From: JBCCBI01 sp039034155
GTDB taxonomy: Bacteria; Deinococcota; Deinococci; Deinococcales; Trueperaceae
Assembly (NCBI GenBank): GCA_039034155.1
Contig: JBCCBI010000083.1
Coordinates: forward strand, 1 to 15,337
Length of the DNA stretch: 15,337 nt
Direction of reading: 5' to 3'
Shown: piece by piece, positions 7,255 through 13,202 of the stretch
Position numbering within the stretch: the first letter of the stretch is position 1
Layout of the letters: each line of letters opens with the position of its first letter
The notes under the pieces: generated by a model
The model's input: the letters and a program-made list of their open reading frames with translations, nothing else
Databases searched by the model: none
What the model was told of the DNA's origin: nothing
Position numbers and translations under genes: made by a program

Positions 7255-7491
7255 ATGAAAACAGTGTCAGTAACTGCACACTTTGACGGCAAGCATATTC
7301 AACTTGATGAACCACTAGACCTCAAGCCAAATACCAAGTTAATGGTTACAGTGTTACCTGCCCAAGATTCGGAACGTGAAGCGTGGTCGCGTTTTTCGCT
7401 TGAGGGCTTGGCTCGAGCCTATAGTGATAACGATGAAGCCTATGACTTGAGTGATATTAAAGTTCCTAATCCTACCTATGACCGAGGGTGA
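7255..7491 (+). CDS. Antitoxin of a MazF/PemK-type module
   Basis: The 78-residue product opens with KTVSVTAHFDGKHIQLDEP, a pattern I recognise from small antitoxin-family proteins paired with MazF/PemK toxins. The N-terminal half is a likely beta-rich DNA-binding domain. The acidic C terminus (EAYDLSDIKVPNPTYD) is the expected toxin-binding tail. Its last 14 bases overlap the toxin start at 7478, the usual order antitoxin-toxin. The toxin is broken, so this may now be an orphan antitoxin. Its promoter gives a leaderless message with a palindromic operator. It contains the second copy of a 15-bp repeat (7410-7424) that also lies in its promoter. Confidence 0.7.
   Translation: MKTVSVTAHFDGKHIQLDEPLDLKPNTKLMVTVLPAQDSEREAWSRFSLEGLARAYSDNDEAYDLSDIKVPNPTYDRG
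7410..7424 (+). repeat. 15-bp direct repeat, coding copy
   Basis: This is the second copy of GGCTCGAGCCTATAG (first at 7225-7239). Here it lies inside the antitoxin gene and encodes part of LARAYS, with CTCGAG in a frame that does not give Leu-Glu. Confidence 0.6.
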
Positions 7492-7679
7492 CATTATTCT
7501 TATCGCTTTGCCCCAAGCAGATGGCCAGATAAAGACACGCCCTAGCCTCGTCTTACGTATGCTTCCACCGTTTAACGATTTACTTATTTGTAGCAAGATC
7601 TATTGGCTCAGTGGGCACACAACGACATCATAAGTTGCTCGAGCGATTAGCTGCTTACCTTACTCACAACATGACCTAA
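7478..7679 (+). pseudogene. Broken MazF/PemK toxin with internal deletion
   Basis: The frame from ATG 7478 reads as the start of a PemK/MazF ribonuclease: EGDIILIALPQADGQ, KTRPSLVL, then PPFNDLLIC up to about 7591. It then loses similarity and stops at 7631-7633. A second frame, one base over, reads from about 7593 to the stop at 7677-7679. It looks like the end of the same family: RSIGSVGTQRHHKLLERLAAYL. The two parts abut and give about 65 residues instead of about 110. The simplest reading is loss of about 45 codons from the middle together with a frame change. That would remove the part of the fold holding the second catalytic region, so the toxin should be inactive. The CTCGAG in the shifted part encodes Leu-Glu in its original frame. 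Confidence 0.7.
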
Positions 7680-7759
7680 ACTAGGCAAGTTTTAACAGAG
7701 ATACTTATGGCTCGAGTGATTCAAACGCGCATTATCCCCTAACAAATTTTTAGGAAATT

Positions 7760-8632
7760 ATGATGACTAATTCTTGGTCAGATGGTGTTGACCCTGGTTA
7801 TACACAAACCTCACGGGAGATTCTCGAGGACGCCCAAGCAGATTGGTATGAAAGAAGTAGAGGGCTACTTGAGTTAGTTTTAGAGGATGCTCTTTCTAAA
7901 GCAGGTAATTCTGTGGTCCTGGTGTACATAAAGCATGTACCAACAAACAAAACAGCTTGGTCATTTTCGATTTTACGCGACACGAAAAATAAGTATCCAA
8001 TTACGATTCAGCCCGGATACAAACACATACAGCACTACCAGGAAGAATCTTCTCTTTACTCCCTTACCAAAATAGCTCGAGCTGTCGCTACGCACTTTGT
8101 AGGAAATAACGTTTCTAATCAATGGATTGCACATACACCTACTGAGCTTCGAGAAAAACTTATTGAAACGGCCAAACTAGCGATTATTATGAGCAAAAAG
8201 ATTGACCTATCTTCAACTGACTCAAGAGTTATAGACGTTAAATATGCTGAGTGGCGCGTGGGTGACTATGATATTCGAGTTGATGATAACCTCTGGCTTC
8301 AATGGATAGGCATTGAGGGTAGATATCATGAGGCCCAAGACATTGATAATATTATCGATAGACCGCCCCTAGACAAATTCTGGACGCAACTAGAAACCAT
8401 ATGTGTCAAGGACTGTTGTGGACTTGATGCCTTCGATTTTCGCCCTAAGGCAATTGCCCAGGCTACTGCACATCTAGCAACAGACACCTTACAAATAAAA
8501 CTCGAGCAAGTACGCGATACACTACAAAGTGTAGATAAAGATATTGTTTCAAGTGTCCGCTTGAATAGCATTTCTCAAAAAGACTTTTTCATCAGCTTGC
8601 TAGATCATATTTTGAATCAATTTCCGGCATAA
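7760..8632 (+). CDS. Unrecognised 290-residue protein in toxin-antitoxin island
   Basis: I do not recognise this family. The product is soluble, with no signal peptide or membrane segment. The N-terminal third is helical and acidic. A central part (about 50-115) looks alpha/beta, with alternating hydrophobics (SVVLVYIKHV, AWSFSILRD). The C-terminal part has Cys pairs near 219-224 and long helices. AGGA (7752-7755) precedes two start codons, 7760 and 7763; the second has better spacing, so the true product may be one residue shorter. The gene is AT-richer than topA and clpA and sits between a decayed and an intact toxin-antitoxin pair, which suggests an accessory role. Three CTCGAG sites fall inside it, two in the Leu-Glu frame. 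A role in defence or stress is possible but not shown. Confidence 0.75.
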   Translation: MMTNSWSDGVDPGYTQTSREILEDAQADWYERSRGLLELVLEDALSKAGNSVVLVYIKHVPTNKTAWSFSILRDTKNKYPITIQPGYKHIQHYQEESSLYSLTKIARAVATHFVGNNVSNQWIAHTPTELREKLIETAKLAIIMSKKIDLSSTDSRVIDVKYAEWRVGDYDIRVDDNLWLQWIGIEGRYHEAQDIDNIIDRPPLDKFWTQLETICVKDCCGLDAFDFRPKAIAQATAHLATDTLQIKLEQVRDTLQSVDKDIVSSVRLNSISQKDFFISLLDHILNQFPA

Positions 8633-8675
8633 GCTTCTAGTTTGAGGCCAATGCTGATGGTGTAAGGTTACAAGG

Positions 8676-8684
8676 TGCTAATAT
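8676..8684 (+). promoter_or_regulatory. Extended -10 promoter, leaderless transcript
   Basis: TGC (8676-8678) followed by TAATAT (8679-8684) ends six bases before the ATG at 8691. Transcription should start at the start codon. No ribosome binding site is seen. A small inverted repeat, GTAA-GG-TTAC (8662-8671), lies just upstream and could be an operator half. The layout is the same as at 7241-7257. Confidence 0.6.
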
Positions 8685-8690
8685 AAAAAT

Positions 8691-8909
8691 ATGATTGATT
8701 GGTCAACCTGCCCAGCTGCCGAGCGTCACCCTGAAAAGGTGAGCGGCGCGTGGGTGTTTCGAGGAACAAGAGTGCCAATTAAGGCGTTGTTTGAGAACCT
8801 CGAGGACGGTAGCACCACAGAGGAATTCGTAGCATGGTTTCCGGGCGTAACACCGCAACAAGTGAGGGCAGTCTTGGAATATGTTGCGCGGAGTGCTACG
8901 GCCGCCTAA
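8691..8909 (+). CDS. DUF433-family antitoxin
   Basis: The 72-residue product matches the DUF433 pattern: CPAAERHPEKVSGAWVFRGT (7-26), then VPIKALFENLEDG and FVAWFPGVTPQQVRAVLEYV. Members carry a helix-turn-helix-like fold and pair with a DUF5615 PIN-like partner, which is exactly the next gene. It should neutralise that partner and repress the operon. The stop TAA is followed directly by the ATG of the next gene. The message appears leaderless. One CTCGAG encodes Leu-Glu at 8799. Confidence 0.85.
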   Translation: MIDWSTCPAAERHPEKVSGAWVFRGTRVPIKALFENLEDGSTTEEFVAWFPGVTPQQVRAVLEYVARSATAA

Positions 8910-9230
8910 ATGCGCGTCCTTTTTGACCAAGGTACGCCAGTTCCATTAAGGAAATTTCTCAAAGAGTTCGACATAACAACAACCTACGAAATGGGCTGGT
9001 CAACTCTCCAAAATGGTGAGCTACTTTCGTCAGCAGAAGCAAATGGTTTTGAAGTATTTGTCACAACAGACCAAAATCTACAATATCAACAGAACTTGTC
9101 TAATCGAAAGTTAACTATCGTAGTACTTAACACGACTAGTTGGCCACGCATCAAAAATGTGTCTATCTTAGTTACTGAAGCAATACGTAAGGCAAGACCC
9201 GGTCAAGTGCAAGTTATTAATGTGCCGTAA
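8910..9230 (+). CDS. DUF5615 PIN-like toxin
   Basis: The 106-residue product fits the DUF5615 branch of PIN-like nucleases, the putative toxin of DUF433 pairs. Conserved acidic positions are visible: Asp6 in VLFDQGTP, Glu37 in NGELL and Asp54 in VTTDQN. These would form the metal-binding active site of an RNase. The motif TTDQNLQYQQNL and the late VVLNTTSWPRI are typical. It begins immediately after the antitoxin stop with no gap, so translation is probably coupled. Unlike the MazF-type toxin upstream, it appears intact. RNA cleavage is inferred from the fold. Confidence 0.82.
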   Translation: MRVLFDQGTPVPLRKFLKEFDITTTYEMGWSTLQNGELLSSAEANGFEVFVTTDQNLQYQQNLSNRKLTIVVLNTTSWPRIKNVSILVTEAIRKARPGQVQVINVP

Positions 9231-9293
9231 TGTATCAACCACCTTTCAACACCACTAGCTGTCGTGGGACCAGTAATAAAGAAAGGAGAATTT

Positions 9294-9563
9294 ATGCCCA
9301 AGGAAATCGGTGATGATATGCAAGACAGCTACGATTTTTCTAAAGGCGTCAGAGGGAAATGTAACCATTTTATCGGTCAACCTCAAACTGTCAGAATTCA
9401 TCAATCAGACGGCACAATTACAGAAGAAACCATACAATCTGCCATTGAGCTAGATGATGACGTGCGCAAATACTTTCCCACGTCAGAAGCTGTTAACAAA
9501 GCTTTACGCGGGCTTATTGAACTTATCCCAGATGAATTATCTTCATCACATTCGCAAACTTGA
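9294..9563 (+). CDS. Antitoxin-like small protein
   Basis: The 89-residue product contains YDFSKGVRGK (about 13-22), a start pattern I know from many small antitoxin-like proteins. The C-terminal part DDVRKYFPTSEAVNKALRGLI resembles the same group, where it likely forms helices for dimerisation or DNA binding. No toxin partner adjoins it: upstream is the intact DUF5615 gene and downstream is a membrane protein. The start ATG 9294 is chosen because AAAGGAG (9282-9288) lies five bases ahead. A GTG 30 bases upstream is in frame but has no such site. It may be an orphan antitoxin or a third part of the neighbouring module. Confidence 0.6.
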   Translation: MPKEIGDDMQDSYDFSKGVRGKCNHFIGQPQTVRIHQSDGTITEETIQSAIELDDDVRKYFPTSEAVNKALRGLIELIPDELSSSHSQT

Positions 9564-9621
9564 TTACATAAATGTAGTCACTGTCATCAATAACGTGTGT
9601 CACTTAACCCTGCTCACCCAA

Positions 9622-9646
9622 AACCCCACGTGATACAACAGGGGTT
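9622..9646 (+). repeat. Hairpin covering the ribosome site of the CNNM gene
   Basis: AACCCC (9622-9627) pairs perfectly with GGGGTT (9641-9646) across a 13-base loop. The right arm contains the only G-rich stretch ahead of ATG 9649. If formed in the mRNA, the stem would hide the ribosome binding site. Six pairs, four of them G-C, is modest stability. Confidence 0.4.
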
Positions 9647-9648
9647 AC

Positions 9649-10956
9649 ATGGGTAATATCACCGTAGACATCGTCTTACTTTTAATTTTAATCGTCGCTA
9701 ACGGCGTGTTTGCCATGGCGGAAGCGGCAGTTGTCGCAGCGCGCCAAGCACGTTTGCAACAGCGTGCAGACACAGGTAACAAGCGTGCTCAGGTTGCGCT
9801 CGAGCTGAGCCAGTCTCCCAACCGCTTTTTAGCCACCGTGCAAATTGGCATCACCCTCATCGGCATTTTTGCAGGTGCGTTTGGTGGCGCAACCCTGTCG
9901 GAAGAAATTGCTCGTGGCTTGCGCAACGTGCCGTTGTTAGCGCCTTATGCAGACTCCATTGGGCTGGCGGTGGTTGTCCTAATCATCACCTACTTGTCGC
10001 TGATTATCGGCGAACTGGTGCCCAAACGCATCGGCTTGCACTCGCCGGAGCGCATTGCCTCGATCATTGCTGTGCCCATGCGCACCCTTTCCAAAATTGC
10101 CGCGCCTATTGTGTGGTTGCTGAGTGCCTCAACTGAACTGGTCTTGCGCCTTATTGGTCTGCGCCCTTCAGACGAACCGCCTGTTTCCGAAGAGGAAATC
10201 AACGTCATGATGGAACAAGGGCGGCGCGCTGGGGTGTTTGCCAAAGTCGAACGGGACATCGTCCAGCGGGTGTTTGAACTGGACGACCGCACGGTGAGTT
10301 CTCTGATGACGCGCCGCCCAGACGTGTTGTGGCTAGACACAAACGACGACTGGGAGGTTAACCGCAGCAAGCTAAACAGCGGCGTTCACTCGCGCTTGCC
10401 CGTCTGTCACGGAAGTTTAGATAATGTTATTGGCATTGTGAGCACCAAAGACTTACTGCGTCAGTGCTTGCAAGGGCAAACGCCTGATTTGACGGCATCT
10501 TTACAAGATAAAGTTTTGGTGCCGGAAACTCTACCCGCATTTAAGTTGCTCGAGGCCTTCAAAACCAACCTCACCCACGTGATTCTAGTCATCGACGAAT
10601 ACGCTGTGGTGCAAGGACTCGTCACCTTAAATGATGTGCTCACCGCCGTGGTTGGCGACGTACCTTCAATTGATGACGCCCACGAGCCTTTTGCCACCCA
10701 ACGCAAAGACGGCTCTTGGCTGTTAGACGGCATGTTACCGATTGAGGAGTTCAAAGAGATTTTTGAGCTTGATGACCTCCCCGGTGATGATGCCAATTAC
10801 CAAACGCTCAGCGGCTTTGTCATGACCTACATGGGGCGCATTCCCGAAGCAGCAGAACAGTTTGAGGTAGACAACCTTCGCTTTGAGGTTGTGGATATGG
10901 ACGGTCACATCATTGATAAAGTTTTGGTGCGGGAGCAAGCCTCACCTGAGGGTTAG
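9649..10956 (+). CDS. CNNM/CBS-domain membrane protein, CorC/HlyC family
   Basis: The 435-residue product belongs to the CNNM (DUF21) family, implicated in magnesium or cation export. Membrane segments lie at about 4-26, 62-82, 104-122 and 143-163, and the conserved GELVPKR is at 121-127. A CBS pair spans about 210-340, with HSRLPVCHGSLDNVIGIVSTKDLL and ILVIDEYAVVQGLVTLNDV as its marks; it would sense nucleotides. The CorC_HlyC domain fills the end (about 350-430). Length and order are normal for the family, often annotated as hemolysin-like, a name not supported by function. A six-pair hairpin precedes the start. There is no operon partner on either side. Two CTCGAG sites encode Leu-Glu. Confidence 0.92.
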   Translation: MGNITVDIVLLLILIVANGVFAMAEAAVVAARQARLQQRADTGNKRAQVALELSQSPNRFLATVQIGITLIGIFAGAFGGATLSEEIARGLRNVPLLAPYADSIGLAVVVLIITYLSLIIGELVPKRIGLHSPERIASIIAVPMRTLSKIAAPIVWLLSASTELVLRLIGLRPSDEPPVSEEEINVMMEQGRRAGVFAKVERDIVQRVFELDDRTVSSLMTRRPDVLWLDTNDDWEVNRSKLNSGVHSRLPVCHGSLDNVIGIVSTKDLLRQCLQGQTPDLTASLQDKVLVPETLPAFKLLEAFKTNLTHVILVIDEYAVVQGLVTLNDVLTAVVGDVPSIDDAHEPFATQRKDGSWLLDGMLPIEEFKEIFELDDLPGDDANYQTLSGFVMTYMGRIPEAAEQFEVDNLRFEVVDMDGHIIDKVLVREQASPEG

Positions 10957-10990
10957 TAGAGGTTTGCGCTAGCATGATTGAGGGAGATTC

Positions 10991-11653
10991 ATGGGCACAA
11001 ACTGTATGTTCTATCCTGTCGACGCACCCTTTGGGTTAGAGCAAGTCATCATTGACCATATTGATCCACTTACTAAATTCTATGAGCAAGAACTAGCTAG
11101 GATCAAAGCAACCTCTCATCGTCTATGGTCTAGTTATAAAGATCTTTATACTTATGAACTACTTGATTTTATGCAAGAGGTTCAAAAATATGGTGTCGAG
11201 CATCTAAAATCAACGGATTTACATCATGCTAAACAAGTTGACCGTCTAACAGATGCTTTTCGTAGCTACTGCTATCGCAACGAGATTGTTCTTAACTACG
11301 ATGAGGCTATCGGCTTTCTCAACATTTTTAGGTTTCAAAAATGCGAGGATTGGCTTCGTCAAACTTACAGGTCAGAACAGTTTATTCATCTTTGGCAATA
11401 TATTTACAAAGGTCGAGGCATCGGACGTGATGATGAGCTCCCTTATCAACAGAGCTTAGACTGTTATAGCTGTCTTTTTGGATTTTGGACCTATGCTGAG
11501 ATTGAAGCTATGTTAGAAGAATGCTACTTTTACGAGAAAATTGATGCTGGAATTCCCGAAAGTGCGTATTACTCAGGCTGTATACCTATGGTTGTCCAAG
11601 CCTGCGAGAAAGCTTTTATAGATGGGAAATTTATCTTAATTTGCGTTAGTTAG
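10991..11653 (+). CDS. Unrecognised 220-residue protein
   Basis: I do not recognise this protein. It is soluble, rich in aromatic residues (many Tyr and Phe) and carries about nine Cys, unusual for this window. The middle is strongly helical (about 20-130). No signal peptide, Walker motif or metal-binding pattern stands out. GGGAG (10981-10985) precedes the ATG at a suitable distance. Base use is AT-richer than the flanking CNNM gene, and no CTCGAG occurs in its 663 bases, while the flanking genes have them. Those points suggest more recent arrival, though a stretch this short could lack the motif by chance. Confidence 0.75.
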   Translation: MGTNCMFYPVDAPFGLEQVIIDHIDPLTKFYEQELARIKATSHRLWSSYKDLYTYELLDFMQEVQKYGVEHLKSTDLHHAKQVDRLTDAFRSYCYRNEIVLNYDEAIGFLNIFRFQKCEDWLRQTYRSEQFIHLWQYIYKGRGIGRDDELPYQQSLDCYSCLFGFWTYAEIEAMLEECYFYEKIDAGIPESAYYSGCIPMVVQACEKAFIDGKFILICVS

Positions 11654-11713
11654 CTATATTTTTACTCAAATTAAATTTCTCATGAAACTAGTAGCTACGA
11701 CACCCCCTCGAGT

Positions 11714-11739
11714 GGGCTTTGCGTATTCCTAGCAAACCC
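11714..11739 (+). repeat. Bulged inverted repeat
   Basis: GGGCTTTGC (11714-11722) pairs with GCAAACCC (11732-11739) across nine bases, with a single bulged base. No T-run follows directly, so a terminator is doubtful. It overlaps the -35 of a promoter candidate and could be an operator. Confidence 0.35.
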
Positions 11740-11747
11740 GCTATCAT
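11719..11747 (+). promoter_or_regulatory. Promoter candidate for the exported protein
   Basis: TTGCGT (11719-11724) and TATCAT (11742-11747) are 17 bp apart. Transcription would start near 11754 and give a short leader of about 30 bases, with the strong site GGAGGA at 11772-11777. The -10 matches the consensus at five of six positions. Confidence 0.4.
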
Positions 11748-11784
11748 CAATGTGTTTTAGTTTACGCTTTTGGAGGAACTACTC

Positions 11785-13068
11785 ATGCCTGTACTTAGTC
11801 GCATCAAATATCTTCGCATTAAATATCTAAGCCTGTGCTTACTCAGCACGATACTATTCACCTCAGCCCTAGCTCAAGAGACTGATGTCAGCCTCGAGAC
11901 ACTTCTCTCTGGCGGTACAACCAACGCTGTCACGGTTTTAAGTGACTACATCACCGAAAATCCGGGAGATGATGAAGCGCGCTTTAGCCTTGGCGTGGCG
12001 CATTTTTTGGGTGCAGTTGAGTACCTAGCACAGTCGTGGTATCGCTACGGCCTCAATGTGGATAGCGTGGGTATAGCAGCGGGAATGCCGTTTTTGCGTC
12101 TTCCTATTCCTGAAAACCCTGACCCAGAAACGTTCAGTAATGATGAGTTTGTGCGCGTGCTCGAGGGCATGATTGCCCGCCTCGAGGCTGCCGATGCTGC
12201 ACTTATGAACATTGACAGTGAGGTGAAACTCGTCATTCAATTTGACCAGTTGCGCTTAGATTTAGATGGCGACGGTAACGCTGAAGATACCGAGCGCTTG
12301 TGGTCGATTTATGCCCGCCTCAACCAACTGGCCCTGGGTATGGGCGGGGGCATGGGTGATGAACCGCCTGCGCTCGAGATTGCCTTTGACCAAGGTGATG
12401 TGCACTGGTTGCGTGGGTACAGCAATCTGTTAGCAGCGATGCTCGAGACATGGCTTGCTGTCGATAACCAAGCTATGTTTGACAACGGCGCACACTTGTT
12501 TTTCCCAGACGCGCAAAGTCCCCACGACATTCTGCAAGACCAAGCCATCCTCAACGATGACTTTGTTCCCATAGACACCAATATTATTGATGCCGTTGCG
12601 CTTATCTACTTGAGCTTGAGTCTAGATATTGACGAACCTGAGCGGCTGACGAAAGCCCTCGACCACCTCCAAGAAACCATCGCTCAAAGTCGTTTATCGT
12701 GGGCTGCTATCTTGGCAGAAAGTGACAACGACCGCGAGTGGGTTCCCAATTCCAAGCAGGACAGTGTCGTGCCTGCAGGTATTGATGCCGAGATGATTGA
12801 CGGCTGGCTCATGTTTTTAGACGAAGCTGAGGGCATCTTGCAAGGTGAGATTTTGCTACCCCACTGGCGCGTGAGCGACCCAAATGTGGGCATCAACTTC
12901 CGCCGGGCGTTTTTAGAATCGCGCAACTTTGATGTCATCTTGTGGGTTCAGGGCAGCGCCGCCACACCTTTCTTAGAAGAGGGAACAGTCACCCAGCCGG
13001 AAACATGGGATAGGTTAAATGATCTTTTTAACGGTAACTTTGTGGGCTTCGCGGTGTGGATCAACTAG
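11785..13068 (+). CDS. Exported protein with EF-hand-like loop
   Basis: The 427-residue product has a signal peptide: basic start (RIKYLRIKYL), hydrophobic core (about 15-29) and a likely cut after Ala-Leu-Ala (residue 30). The N-terminal part (about 38-90) looks like a TPR-type helical repeat. DLDGDGNAEDTE (159-170) matches the spacing of an EF-hand calcium loop, with Asp at 1, 3 and 5, Gly at 6 and Glu at 12. The rest is mostly helical and acidic, with no domain I can name. ATG 11785 is the start, because GGAGGA (11772-11777) lies seven bases ahead; an upstream in-frame TTG overlaps that site. The next gene is an RND-type transporter, so a periplasmic partner role is possible. It carries five in-frame CTCGAG sites. 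Confidence 0.78.
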   Translation: MPVLSRIKYLRIKYLSLCLLSTILFTSALAQETDVSLETLLSGGTTNAVTVLSDYITENPGDDEARFSLGVAHFLGAVEYLAQSWYRYGLNVDSVGIAAGMPFLRLPIPENPDPETFSNDEFVRVLEGMIARLEAADAALMNIDSEVKLVIQFDQLRLDLDGDGNAEDTERLWSIYARLNQLALGMGGGMGDEPPALEIAFDQGDVHWLRGYSNLLAAMLETWLAVDNQAMFDNGAHLFFPDAQSPHDILQDQAILNDDFVPIDTNIIDAVALIYLSLSLDIDEPERLTKALDHLQETIAQSRLSWAAILAESDNDREWVPNSKQDSVVPAGIDAEMIDGWLMFLDEAEGILQGEILLPHWRVSDPNVGINFRRAFLESRNFDVILWVQGSAATPFLEEGTVTQPETWDRLNDLFNGNFVGFAVWIN

Positions 13069-13082
13069 CTTGCGGCGTAGCA

Positions 13083-13105
13083 TAGGTGCGTGACGGTTGC
13101 ACCTA
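13083..13105 (+). repeat. 7-bp inverted repeat after the exported protein gene
   Basis: TAGGTGC (13083-13089) and GCACCTA (13099-13105) are perfect arms with a nine-base loop. A weak A/T-rich stretch follows. It begins 15 bases after the stop codon at 13066-13068, where a terminator would be expected. Confidence 0.4.
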
Positions 13106-13124
13106 ATAGTTTAAATCGTTTCTC

Positions 13125-13152
13125 GAGGCACAGCTTTAGGTGGCTGTGTCTC
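13125..13152 (+). terminator. Possible terminator hairpin
   Basis: GAGGCACAGC (13125-13134) pairs with GCTGTGTCTC (13143-13152) over ten positions, one a G-T wobble, with an eight-base loop. This is the strongest stem in the gap between the exported protein and the transporter. The following bases (ATTGTGTT) contain only a broken T-run, so intrinsic termination is uncertain. An operator for the next gene is an alternative. Confidence 0.4.
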
Positions 13153-13202
13153 ATTGTGTTGATGCTTCCATGGACATTCATCACAGGACGTCGAGGTGAG
13201 AT

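Noticed and set aside
7451..7633. 60-codon ORF starting upstream of the MazF-like start
   Set aside because: Only the part from ATG 7478 resembles a toxin; the earlier codons overlap the antitoxin gene and the end is out of family.
9565..9576. TACAT-AA-ATGTA palindrome after the antitoxin-like gene
   Set aside because: Five-base A/T-rich arms are common by chance and no promoter box sits with it.
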